Shown: piece after piece, positions 7,805 through 16,157 of the stretch
Layout: every line of letters starts with the position of its first letter
Numbering within the stretch: position 1 is the stretch's first letter
From: Gemmatimonadota bacterium
GTDB taxonomy: Bacteria > JAAXHH01
NCBI GenBank assembly: GCA_009838645.1
Contig: VXRC01000006.1
Location: 32,649-96,648, forward strand
Direction of reading: 5' to 3'
Length of the DNA stretch: 64,000 bases
Translations under genes and position numbers: made by a program
Notes under the pieces: model-generated
Database searches by the model: none
Told to the model about the DNA's origin: nothing
Seen by the model: only the letters and a program-made list of their open reading frames with translations

Positions 7805-10606
7805 TTACGCCAGGGGCAGAGCGAAGGTAAAGGTGGCGCCGTACGGACCGGTATCCTCGAGCCAGACTTCGCCCTGGTGCTCCTCGGCGATGGTCCGTAT
7901 GGCATACAGCCCGAGTCCGGATCCGCCGGTAGTCGACACGCCGGCACTGAAAAGCTCCTTGCGCACGGATTCCGGGATACCGGGCCCCGTGTCGCGGACG
8001 TTGATCAGTACATACTGGCCGTTTCCCCGGCGCATCAGCCGGGGGTATTGCGAAGCGAGGCCGAGCCGCGTGGAAACGTGAATGCGTCCGCTGTAACCCA
8101 TGACCTTCCAGGCATTGCCGGTCAGTTCGGTTATCACCTGGTCGATCTCCTCCACGTTGACTTCGACAAAGGGCGGCGGATCCGCGAAATCGAATTCCGC
8201 CTTGCACGCCTCGCCGATCAGGCCGTCCATGACCGTGCGCCGCACGACGTCGTTGATGTCCACCCTTCGCTTCGGCGTGAGGGTCAGCTTGGTCAGGCGC
8301 TGCATATCCTCGGCGATCGCGGCGATACGGTCAATCTGGCCCCGGATCTTGCTCATGAGTTCCCCCGCCTGGCCGTTATCGTGCGTCTCGTCGCGTATCG
8401 CCTGGTTGAGGTGCCTCAGGAAGATCTGCGTGGCCATCGCCGGAGTTTTCAGCGCGTGCAGCGTCCGCTGGGCAAGTTCACTGCGGGCCTCGGCACGGGT
8501 ACGGTCGCGCAGGAGTTCCACGGTCTGGGAGTTTGCGATGACCTGCGCCGCCAGTGCGCCGATGACGGTCATGAATTCCAGGTGGTCCGGGGTGATATCG
8601 TGCCGGGTCCGCATATTGTCCGCACCGATCAGACCATAGAACTGTCCCGCGATGACCAGCGGCACGGCCAGCCAGGGCAGGTCGTCGTCCTTGCCCAACG
8701 CCGCGGCGTCTGGAGAGCGGCCAAGAGACGCGGAATCGGCGGGGTCGAACCAGCATGCCGAGGGCCTGGTCCTGGACTGCCTGGCCACGGATTCCGTGTA
8801 AGGATTGTCCTTGATGATGATCGTATAGCCTGCGAAATCGTCCGGGTCGTCCATGCCGACCGAATCGATGCCGACGAGTTTTTCCCCCGTTTCGTCGACT
8901 GCGAATATGCGCACCCGGTCGAAGCCGGCCATCTGCACGCCGTGGAGAATGAGGCGCAAGTTCTTCTCCCTGGACAACTCGGTCTGCATCAGGGTCAGGA
9001 TCTCCTGGATGGATTCCAAAACCGTGCTGCGGTGCCGTTCGGTCTCCGACAGCGCGATGTTCGCGGCGGCCAGCCGCGCAAAGGGCTCCATTTCGGCCAG
9101 ATGGCGCTCGTCGGGGGCGACCTGCCCGCTCTGGCTCCACAAGGTGAATACGCCCACGACTTTCTGATCGTAGAGCAGCGGCATGACGACGATGGGCACG
9201 TCGAATTTCAGTATGCGCAGGGCGCGGGGACTGATCTGGGGATCCGACTGCGGATCCATGCAGAGGTAGCCTTTTCGTTCCCGGAACGCCCTGGTCGCCA
9301 GCGCCTGTTCGTCGAAACGGAAGCTCAGGCGGGAAAGGTCGCCGTCGAAACCCTCGCAACCGATATAGGACAGGCAGTGGAGCATCCGGTCCGTGTAGTC
9401 GACGATGTAGATGATGCCGTCCGTAAACCCATAGATCGACCGAACGCTGACGAGAATCCGGTTCAGGATCTCGTCGCGGGGCGGAGAGTGTTCGACCAGG
9501 CGCTGCACGATCCCCCTGAACTGGGCTTCCCGCCCGACGACCTGGTAGGCGATTGCCGCGTAATGGGCGAGCCAGTGCAGCATCTCAAGGTCGTGGTCGT
9601 CAAAGGCGTCCACCTCGTAGGATTCCACGCTCAGGATGCCGATACGCCGGCCCTCGAACTGGAGCTTGACCGCGATCTGGCACTTCGTCCGGCCGTCCAT
9701 GGCGCGATAGTCCGGGTCGGCCGACACGTCGGGGACGCGAATCTCGGTCAAGGATGGATCGTCCCAGAGACGGCGCACGATGCTGGGTGTGGGGACGGGA
9801 CTGCCCTCCGGGAAAGTGGCCTCTCCCAGCTGGGCGGCGATGACCAGGTCGCCCAGCGTCTCGTTCCAGGAGATGAAGTCGCCCCGGTCGCACCGAACCA
9901 GCGCCCGGCTGCGATAGAGGATCTCCTCGAGCATGGACGAGCGGTCGCGTGTCGTGTGGATGGCGTGCACCAGGTCGCGATTGACGGAGACCGTTCTCAG
10001 ATGCTCCAGGACGATGACGATCTTGTTGGCCAGGATCCGGGCAATGTATTCGTCCGCTTCATCGAAGCCGTCTCCAGAGAGCGGACCGCCCGAACCGACC
10101 GGACCGACCGGGCTGACCGGGCCGACCGGGCCGACCGGCGACTTTTTGTTCTCCACCTTGACGAGTCCCAGGACGACGTTCTTATGGTCCTTGAGGGGAA
10201 TGGCGAGGAGGGACTGCAGCTGCTTGCTGGCCAGGTACTCGCGTACGTTCCCGGAGTAGAAAGGACTTCCGGTGATCTGCGTCCCGTGCAGGCGGACGAT
10301 GTCGCCCTGGTCGGCGATATGGCCGGTCATGCCGCCTTTCGGCGCGCTGTGAATCTGCAGCCGGACGGGCGGCGGGTCGTCGTGGCCGGTCAGGTCCGAG
10401 TACTGCGCCGTCAACTCCAGTTCGTGCGGCGCGTCCTCCGGAACCAGGAAGATGCCGCAGTATTCGGCGTCGAGCAGGTCGTGGACGCACCGGGTCACCG
10501 TGCGCAGCGTGGCGTGACGGTCCCGGTGAAACACGCTGCGCGACATTTCGTCACTGGCCTGGGACAGCGCGAGCAGTTGGTCAACCGGTACACTGGGTAC
10601 GTTCAT
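7805..10606 (-). CDS. multi-GAF sensor histidine kinase
   Basis: 933 residues from the ATG at 10606 (a TTG nine bases earlier is possible). No membrane segment is visible, so it is a soluble sensor. Three to four GAF-like domains span about residues 20-700, separated by helical linkers. A dimerisation helix carries the phosphoacceptor in LHALKTPAMA (about H717), followed by a HATPase domain with N-box ELTGNAW, G1 DTGPGIP and G2 GGSGLGLYAIRTI. A Gly-Pro-Val repeat (bases 10095-10139) lies in a linker after the first GAF domain. It overlaps the end of leuD by 26 nt and is followed by its likely partner, the receiver-phosphatase. Confidence 0.9.
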   Translation of the reverse strand: MNVPSVPVDQLLALSQASDEMSRSVFHRDRHATLRTVTRCVHDLLDAEYCGIFLVPEDAPHELELTAQYSDLTGHDDPPPVRLQIHSAPKGGMTGHIADQGDIVRLHGTQITGSPFYSGNVREYLASKQLQSLLAIPLKDHKNVVLGLVKVENKKSPVGPVGPVSPVGPVGSGGPLSGDGFDEADEYIARILANKIVIVLEHLRTVSVNRDLVHAIHTTRDRSSMLEEILYRSRALVRCDRGDFISWNETLGDLVIAAQLGEATFPEGSPVPTPSIVRRLWDDPSLTEIRVPDVSADPDYRAMDGRTKCQIAVKLQFEGRRIGILSVESYEVDAFDDHDLEMLHWLAHYAAIAYQVVGREAQFRGIVQRLVEHSPPRDEILNRILVSVRSIYGFTDGIIYIVDYTDRMLHCLSYIGCEGFDGDLSRLSFRFDEQALATRAFRERKGYLCMDPQSDPQISPRALRILKFDVPIVVMPLLYDQKVVGVFTLWSQSGQVAPDERHLAEMEPFARLAAANIALSETERHRSTVLESIQEILTLMQTELSREKNLRLILHGVQMAGFDRVRIFAVDETGEKLVGIDSVGMDDPDDFAGYTIIIKDNPYTESVARQSRTRPSACWFDPADSASLGRSPDAAALGKDDDLPWLAVPLVIAGQFYGLIGADNMRTRHDITPDHLEFMTVIGALAAQVIANSQTVELLRDRTRAEARSELAQRTLHALKTPAMATQIFLRHLNQAIRDETHDNGQAGELMSKIRGQIDRIAAIAEDMQRLTKLTLTPKRRVDINDVVRRTVMDGLIGEACKAEFDFADPPPFVEVNVEEIDQVITELTGNAWKVMGYSGRIHVSTRLGLASQYPRLMRRGNGQYVLINVRDTGPGIPESVRKELFSAGVSTTGGSGLGLYAIRTIAEEHQGEVWLEDTGPYGATFTFALPLA
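10095..10139. repeat. five 9-bp units inside the histidine kinase gene
   Basis: Five consecutive units close to CCGACCGGG. On the coding strand they read as Gly-Pro-Val/Ser-Pro-Val tripeptides in an interdomain linker. Length is a multiple of three, so the frame is kept. Confidence 0.85.
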
Positions 10607-11177
10607 ACGCCGCAATATCGTCCTCGTATTGCAGGGTCCAGCCGATCTCGTCCAGACCCTTCAGGATAAAGTGCCTGAGGAAGGGATCGACCTCGAATCG
10701 GTGGGACGCGCCGCGGGGCTCGGCGACGACCTGCTCCTCGAGGTCCACCGAGATGGAATAGGGGTGCTGTTCCGCCGCGTACCGGAGCATGCGGCGTACG
10801 GTATCTCCGGGCAGCACGACGGGAAGCAGTCCGTTCTTGAAGCAGTTGTTGTAGAAGATGTCCGCGAAGGACGGCGCGATGATCACGCGGAAGCCGTAGT
10901 CCTGCAGGGCCCAGGGCGCGTGCTCGCGGGAACTCCCACAGCCGAAGTTGTCCCCGGTCAACAGGATCGTGGCGTCCCGGTAGCGGTCTTCGTTGAGCAC
11001 GAAACCGGGATCGGGTGAGCCGTCGCCGGTGAACCGCCAGTCGTAGAAAAGGAACTGGCCGAACCCCGTGCGCTCGATCCGTTTCAGGAACTGCTTGGGG
11101 ATGATCTGGTCCGTGTCCACGTTGATCCGGTCGAGCGGGACCGCCAGGCCGGTGTGCGAGGTAAAGGGTTCCGCCAT
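10581..11177 (-). CDS. leuD: 3-isopropylmalate dehydratase small subunit
   Basis: 198 residues, normal length. The start MAEPFTSHTGLAVPLDRINVDTDQIIPKQFLK and the swivel-domain signature DNFGCGSSREHAPWAL are diagnostic. With LeuC it isomerises 2-isopropylmalate to 3-isopropylmalate in leucine synthesis in the cytoplasm. It follows leuC by 40 bp on the same strand, and its last 26 nt are overlapped by the histidine kinase gene, which implies co-transcription of sensor and leucine genes. Confidence 0.96.
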   Translation of the reverse strand: MAEPFTSHTGLAVPLDRINVDTDQIIPKQFLKRIERTGFGQFLFYDWRFTGDGSPDPGFVLNEDRYRDATILLTGDNFGCGSSREHAPWALQDYGFRVIIAPSFADIFYNNCFKNGLLPVVLPGDTVRRMLRYAAEQHPYSISVDLEEQVVAEPRGASHRFEVDPFLRHFILKGLDEIGWTLQYEDDIAAYERTQCTG

Positions 11178-11217
11178 GCCAAAGCTCCGTTTCCGGTTTG
11201 CGCCGTTTTCGGTGTGC

Positions 11218-12618
11218 CTACCAGTCTCTCACGTCGACGAAATGGCCGGCGACGGCGGCCGCCGCGGCCATGGCCGGGCTGACCAGGTGCGTGCGTCCGT
11301 TCCTGCCCTGCCGGCCTTCGAAGTTGCGGTTCGAGGTGCTGGCGCACCGCTCGCCGGGCTGCAGGATGTCCGGGTTCATGCCCAGGCACATGCTGCAACC
11401 GGCCTCGCGCCATTCGAAGCCGGCTTCCAGGAACACCCGGTCCAGTCCCTCGGCTTCGGCCTGCCGCTTGACCGCGTGGGACCCGGGCACGACCAGGGCG
11501 GTCACCCGCGGCGATACGCGGCGGCCCTTGATGACGTCCGCGGCCGCCCGCAGGTCGCTCAGTCGGGAATTGGTGCAGCTGCCGATGAAGACGCGGTCGA
11601 TCTCGATATCGGTGATCGACGTGTTGGGTTCAAGCGCCATATAGGAGAGGGCTTTTTCGGCCGCGCGCCGGTCGTTTTCGCTGTCCATCCAGGCGGGATC
11701 GGGCACGACGCCGGTCACGTCCGTCACCATGCCGGGGTTGGTTCCCCACGACACCTGGGGCACGATCTCGTCCGCCTTGAGCGCGAGCCGCTCGTCGAAT
11801 TCGGCCCCGTCGTCGGTGGCCAGCGTCCGCCACTCCGCCACGGCCCGGTCGAACGCCGCGCCGTCCGGTGTGAACTCCCGCCCCGCCAGGTACTCGAAGG
11901 TCGTGTCGTCCGGCGCGATGAGGCCGGCCCGCGCACCCAGTTCGATGGACATGTTGCAGATCGTCATCCGTTCGTCCATCGAAAGACCGAGGATCGTGCT
12001 GCCCGCGTACTCGATGACCGTGCCCGTGCCCCCGGCCGTACCGGTGCGGCGGATGATGTTCAGGATGATGTCCTTGGCGGTCACCCCCTCGCTCAGTACG
12101 CCGTCCACGCGGATCTCGAAGGTCCGGGAGCGCTTCTGGAGCAGGCACTGCGTGGCCATGACGTGCTCGACCTCGCTCGTGCCGATGCCGAAGGCCAGCG
12201 CGCCGAAGGCGCCGTGGGTGGACGTGTGACTGTCGCCGCAGACCATGGTCTTGCCCGGCTGCGTGATGCCCAGTTCCGGACCGATCACGTGGACGATCCC
12301 GTTGCGGGGCGAGTCGAGGTCGTACAGGGGCACGCCGAACTCCTCGCAATTCCGGGCCAGCATGTCCACCTGCAGGCGCGCGATCTCGTCGGTCATGGGC
12401 AGGGACCGGTCGGTGGTGGGCACGTTGTGATCCATAGTGGCGTAGGTCAGGTCGGTCCGCCTCAGCTTCCGGCCCGCGGCCCGCAGCCCTTCGAAAGCCT
12501 GCGGAGAGGTCACCTCGTGGATCAGGTGGGCGTCGATGTACAGGACGGTGAGCCCGTCGGGCATCTCCCTGACGACGTGCTGGTCCCAGACCTTCTCGTA
12601 CATGGTTTTGGGAGGCAT
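11218..12618 (-). CDS. leuC: 3-isopropylmalate dehydratase large subunit
   Basis: 466 residues from the ATG at 12618, preceded by GGGGAAAG at a suitable distance; the longer open frame upstream is not conserved sequence. Aconitase-family landmarks are [29 protein letters not shown], and the [4Fe-4S] cysteines in [11 protein letters not shown] and [10 protein letters not shown]. It forms the isopropylmalate isomerase with LeuD. First gene of a minus-strand run leuC-leuD-kinase-phosphatase. No leader peptide rich in leucine codons is evident in the 5' region. Confidence 0.97.
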   Translation of the reverse strand: MPPKTMYEKVWDQHVVREMPDGLTVLYIDAHLIHEVTSPQAFEGLRAAGRKLRRTDLTYATMDHNVPTTDRSLPMTDEIARLQVDMLARNCEEFGVPLYDLDSPRNGIVHVIGPELGITQPGKTMVCGDSHTSTHGAFGALAFGIGTSEVEHVMATQCLLQKRSRTFEIRVDGVLSEGVTAKDIILNIIRRTGTAGGTGTVIEYAGSTILGLSMDERMTICNMSIELGARAGLIAPDDTTFEYLAGREFTPDGAAFDRAVAEWRTLATDDGAEFDERLALKADEIVPQVSWGTNPGMVTDVTGVVPDPAWMDSENDRRAAEKALSYMALEPNTSITDIEIDRVFIGSCTNSRLSDLRAAADVIKGRRVSPRVTALVVPGSHAVKRQAEAEGLDRVFLEAGFEWREAGCSMCLGMNPDILQPGERCASTSNRNFEGRQGRNGRTHLVSPAMAAAAAVAGHFVDVRDW

Positions 12619-12853
12619 TGCTCTTTCCCCGGGATTCTCCGATTCATAAACAGGCGCGGCGGCGGTCCGCCGGTCGTACATTACCGCGCGGCGGCCTGTA
12701 AAGATCGTAAATTCATACGCTTACACCCATAATAACGTCTGGCGGGTCAACGCATCCAATATAGCCTGATTGCGGCATCACGGGCAAGCGAAAAGTCCGC
12801 TTCCCGGCGGCTTCGTTTTCCCGTTGTCGGCGCCCTTCGCATGCAGGCTTCCG

Positions 12854-12899
12854 GGTGCGTCATCCACGGGTTTTCAGGTGCGTCATCCGCGGGTTCCGG
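12854..12899. repeat. 23-bp tandem repeat, two copies
   Basis: GGTGCGTCATCC begins at 12854 and again at 12877; each unit ends in a CGGGTT-type segment. The core TCATCCGCG also occurs twice upstream of msrA (23281-23340). Confidence 0.7.
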
Positions 12900-12914
12900 A
12901 CCCCGCCAATCCCC

Positions 12915-12943
12915 TTGACAGAAAGGGTCCGATTCTCTATATT
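12915..12943 (+). promoter_or_regulatory. strong sigma70-type promoter of the DUF512-der operon
   Basis: TTGACA (12915-12920), 17 bp, TATATT (12938-12943): the closest match to consensus in the window. The start would be near 12950, about 85 nt before the ATG at 13035. Confidence 0.8.
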
Positions 12944-13034
12944 TCCAAGAGTCGCAATTCGTTAAATGTAGATACCTAAACGATTGCTTGTGATGACGCT
13001 ATTTTGTCACTGATATTTCAGAGTGTTAGGTGAT

Positions 13035-14330
13035 ATGCGGATAGAACAGGTGCGTCCGGACAGCATCGCGGATCATGTCGGCCTGGTCCCCGGAGACCGG
13101 TTGATCCGGATCAATCAGGCCCGGGTCAGGGATTCCCTCGACTACCGGTTCTGGTCCAGTGAAGACGTGCTGGAACTCGACATTCTCCAGGCCAATGGAA
13201 ACCGGGTGCTGATCGACGTGGAGAAGGATCCGGATGAAGACCTCGGTCTGTCTCTCCACGAACCGCCCTACCAGGCCTGCGCGAACAAGTGCGTGTTCTG
13301 CTTCATCCACCAGAATCCGAAGGGCATGCGCAAGGCCGTATACTTCCAGGACGAGGACGTGCGCCTCACGTTCCTCTACGGCAACTACGTGACGCTGGCC
13401 TTCGCCTCCGACGCGTACCTCGATCGGATCATCGTGCAGCGCCTGAGTCCGATCTACGTGTCGGTCCACGCCACGGACCCGGAACTGCGACGGATGCTGC
13501 TGGGCGCGCCCAAGGCGAAGGACGTCATGCCCATCCTGCGGCGGCTGGCGGACGGCGGCATCCTGATCGAGACGCAGATCGTCCTCTGTCCCGGACTCAA
13601 CGACGGCCCCGCGCTGCGAAAGACCGTGGACGACCTGGCCGAACTTTATCCTGCGGTGGAGTCGGTCTCCATCGTGCCCGTCGGCCTCACCGCGCACCGC
13701 CAGGGACTGTATCACCTCGAGCCGGTCACCGTGGACTACGCCCGGCGCATGATCGATACGGTCGGCGACTGGCAGGATGAGCTTCGCGAACGGCTCGGGC
13801 ATCCGCTGGTGTATCTGTCCGACGAATGGTACCTGATGTCTTCCACGCCCTTTCCTCCGCCGTCCTTCTACGAAGACTGCCCCGTCGTGGAGAACGGCGT
13901 CGGCATGGTCACGCAGTTCGAAACCGAAATGGGCGAGCAGACGCGTTCGCTTCCCGATCGGGCGGCCGAACCGCTCCGGACGACGCTGGTCACTGCCGAA
14001 CTGGCACAGAACGTGGTCCGGACGTCGCTCGTGGAACCCCTGAACCGGGTGGCACACGTGGAAGCGAAGCTGGTCGTGGCGGAGAACACGTTCTTCGGCC
14101 CGGGGATCACGGTGTCGGGACTGTTGACCGGCCGGGACATCCTCCACGCGCTGAAGGGCGTGGACGTGGGCGACCGCGTGTACCTTCCGCCGAACGTGCT
14201 GAACGACGACGGACTGCTGCTGGACGACATGAACCTCTCCGGCCTGAGCGAGCGGATCGGGGCGCCGGTGGAACTCTTCCCCGGCCACGTGCGGGATCTT
14301 CCGGGTCTAGGCGAAGCGAACGAACGGTAA
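13035..14330 (+). CDS. DUF512 family PDZ/radical-SAM-like Fe-S protein
   Basis: 431 residues from the ATG at 13035 (AGGTGAT immediately upstream; a GTG at 13023 is also in frame). Residues 1-60 form a PDZ-like domain (SIADHVGLVPGDRLIRIN). Next comes a Cys cluster CANKCVFCF (CX3CX2C), the spacing of radical-SAM enzymes, and a TIM-barrel-like core ending in EDCPVVENGVGMV, which starts the DUF512 domain. The C-terminal GPGITVSGLLTGRDI is typical. Function is unassigned in the family. It sits 7 bp upstream of der, an arrangement also known in Firmicutes, suggesting a link to ribosome biogenesis. Confidence 0.9.
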   Translation: MRIEQVRPDSIADHVGLVPGDRLIRINQARVRDSLDYRFWSSEDVLELDILQANGNRVLIDVEKDPDEDLGLSLHEPPYQACANKCVFCFIHQNPKGMRKAVYFQDEDVRLTFLYGNYVTLAFASDAYLDRIIVQRLSPIYVSVHATDPELRRMLLGAPKAKDVMPILRRLADGGILIETQIVLCPGLNDGPALRKTVDDLAELYPAVESVSIVPVGLTAHRQGLYHLEPVTVDYARRMIDTVGDWQDELRERLGHPLVYLSDEWYLMSSTPFPPPSFYEDCPVVENGVGMVTQFETEMGEQTRSLPDRAAEPLRTTLVTAELAQNVVRTSLVEPLNRVAHVEAKLVVAENTFFGPGITVSGLLTGRDILHALKGVDVGDRVYLPPNVLNDDGLLLDDMNLSGLSERIGAPVELFPGHVRDLPGLGEANER

Positions 14331-14337
14331 GGCAAAA

Positions 14338-15663
14338 ATGTCCCCTGTCATCGCCATCATAGGACGCCCCAACGTGGGCAAGTCGGTGCTGTTCAACCGG
14401 ATGATCGGCCGTCGCGACGCCATCGTGCACGACGCCCCCGGCATCACGCGGGACCGGCACTACGCCGACGCCGACTGGTTCGGGAAGAAGTTCACCGTGG
14501 TGGACACGGGCGGCCTGGTCCCGGAATCCGACGAGCCCATGGAAGCGGCCATCGAGCAGCAGGCCCGGCTGGCCGTCAGCGAAGCCGACGTGATCCTGCT
14601 GGTCACGGACGTCCGCACGGGCATCATGCCTCTGGACCAGAAGGCGGCCGAAGTCGTCCGCCGGTCCGGCAAGCAGGTCATCGTCGTCGCGAACAAGGTG
14701 GACAGCGGCGCCCAGGAGAACCACGCCTACGAGTTCGGCGCCCTGGGATTGGGCGAACCCGTGATGATCTCCGCCCTGAAGGGACGCAACACGGGCGACC
14801 TGATGGATCTGCTGGCGGAGCGGATGCCCGAACCCGAGCTTGTCGAAGAAGAGGAAGACGGCGCGATCAAGGTGGCGATCGTGGGCAGGCCCAATGTGGG
14901 CAAATCGTCCCTGGTCAACGCCATCGTGGGCAGGGACACGGTGATCGTCTCCGACGTCCCCGGTACTACGAGGGACTCGGTGGACACGAAAATCACCCGG
15001 CAGGGCGTGAAGTACAACCTGATCGATACCGCCGGCCTCCGGCGCAGGTCCCGGATTAAAAGCGATGTCGAGTTCTACAGTCTCACCCGGACAATGCGGA
15101 GCATAGCGCGCTGCGACGTGGCGGTGCTTCTGGTGGACGCCGTGGACGGCTTGGCCACGCAGGAGCAGCGGATCGTATCGCAGGTGGACGAGGCCGGGAA
15201 GGGACTGGTCATCGCCTTCAACAAGTGGGACCTGGTGGACCGGACCGAGCATCCGACCGAGGCCTACGCCCAGACGGCCAGGGAGTACCTCCGGTTCGCC
15301 GACTACGCGCCGATCCTGTTCGTTTCGGCCGAGACCCGCCGCGGGGTGACTCAGATCATGCAGAAGACGCGCCACGTCCACGAAATGCGTTCCCTCCGGA
15401 TATCTACCGGCGAGCTGAACCGCGTCGTGGAAAGCATCACGGCCTACTATCCGCCCCCGGCCGCGCCGGACGGGCGGGCGACCAGCATCCTCTACTGCAC
15501 GCAGGTACAGAACGCGCCGCCCACCTTCGTGTTTTTCGTGAACCATCCGGACGCGGTCCCGGATTCGTACAGGCGGTACCTGTCGAACCGGCTCCGGGAG
15601 GCCTTCGTTTTCGAGGGTTCGCCCATACGCGTGCTGATCCGCGGACGGGAAGGGAAACGATGA
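14338..15663 (+). CDS. der: ribosome-biogenesis GTPase Der (EngA)
   Basis: 441 residues with the two tandem GTPase domains unique to this family: G1 loops GRPNVGKS at about residues 8-15 and 182-189, G3 DTGG and DTAG, and G4 NKVD and NKWD. A C-terminal KH-like domain begins around 350 (RISTGELNRVVES). Der assists 50S subunit assembly in the cytoplasm. It lies between the DUF512 gene and the MerR-type gene, overlapping the latter by ATGA. A normal, intact gene. Confidence 0.97.
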   Translation: MSPVIAIIGRPNVGKSVLFNRMIGRRDAIVHDAPGITRDRHYADADWFGKKFTVVDTGGLVPESDEPMEAAIEQQARLAVSEADVILLVTDVRTGIMPLDQKAAEVVRRSGKQVIVVANKVDSGAQENHAYEFGALGLGEPVMISALKGRNTGDLMDLLAERMPEPELVEEEEDGAIKVAIVGRPNVGKSSLVNAIVGRDTVIVSDVPGTTRDSVDTKITRQGVKYNLIDTAGLRRRSRIKSDVEFYSLTRTMRSIARCDVAVLLVDAVDGLATQEQRIVSQVDEAGKGLVIAFNKWDLVDRTEHPTEAYAQTAREYLRFADYAPILFVSAETRRGVTQIMQKTRHVHEMRSLRISTGELNRVVESITAYYPPPAAPDGRATSILYCTQVQNAPPTFVFFVNHPDAVPDSYRRYLSNRLREAFVFEGSPIRVLIRGREGKR

Positions 15664-16127
15664 GCAAGCTGTATTATTCCAGCAGCGAAGTCTCGACCAT
15701 GCTCGAACTGGAGCCGTCCGTACTCCGTTTCTGGGAAGACCAGTTCGGCCAGCTTCGCATCAAGCGGAACCGCGCCGGCAAGCGGATGTACCGGGAGAAG
15801 GACATTGAGCTCATCCGCACGATCAAGCAGCTCACCCGGGACGAGGGTTACACGATCGCCGGCGCCAAGAAGAAGCTCCAGGAATCCGCGGCGAACCGAG
15901 GCGTGGAGCAGGCGGCCCGAGCCGCGGAAAGGGCGAACGCGGCCCCAGGCGCGGAGAGGGCAGCGCCCGGCCCGGCGAACGCGGCCCCAGGCGCGGAACC
16001 GGCGGCCCCCGACAAGCAGACGGCCACTGACGAGCGGACGGCCCCTCCGGCCGATACCTCCTCCCAATCCGAACTCATCCAGTGGTTGCGTTCCAACCTG
16101 ATCGAGATCCGGGATTCAATGGACTAG
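15660..16127 (+). CDS. MerR-family transcriptional regulator
   Basis: 155 residues starting at the ATG that overlaps the der stop (ATGA). The N-terminal winged helix reads YYSSSEVSTMLELEPSVLRFWEDQF, followed by KRMYREKDIELIRTIKQL and YTIAGAKKKL, the form found in MerR regulators that lack a metal-binding tail. The C-terminal third is an Ala/Pro/Gly-rich low-complexity segment with a duplicated NAAPGAE block (bases 15932-15997), then a helical end. Target unknown; location next to der suggests a growth-linked role. Confidence 0.85.
   Translation: MSKLYYSSSEVSTMLELEPSVLRFWEDQFGQLRIKRNRAGKRMYREKDIELIRTIKQLTRDEGYTIAGAKKKLQESAANRGVEQAARAAERANAAPGAERAAPGPANAAPGAEPAAPDKQTATDERTAPPADTSSQSELIQWLRSNLIEIRDSMD
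15932..15997. repeat. 24-bp repeat pair in the MerR-type gene
   Basis: An identical 24-bp segment containing GCGAACGCGGCCCCAGGCGC occurs at 15932-15955 and 15974-15997. The period is 42 bp, so frame is kept and the NAAPGAE block is doubled. Confidence 0.8.
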
Positions 16128-16157
16128 GGTCATGCATTCCGCGTTTAGGAAACGGTC

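Larger units (their letters stand above)
12619..13022. other. intergenic region between leuC and the DUF512 gene
   Basis: About 400 bp between divergent genes. It holds the strong rightward promoter at 12915-12943, a 23-bp direct repeat at 12854-12899, and on the minus strand a TTGACC (12745-12750) without a well-placed -10, so the leuC promoter is not settled. No small gene or RNA is recognised. Confidence 0.6.

Noticed and set aside
7697..10669. 990-codon open frame antisense to the histidine kinase gene
   Set aside because: Mirror of a GC-rich coding gene; the kinase strand carries all the recognisable domains and motifs.
12619..12760. Leucine leader peptide and attenuator before leuC
   Set aside because: No short frame rich in leucine codons and no paired terminator-antiterminator stems were found.
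15225..15659. N-terminal extension of the MerR-type protein
   Set aside because: The extra codons lie inside der in another frame; the ATGA overlap start at 15660 gives the canonical N-terminus.
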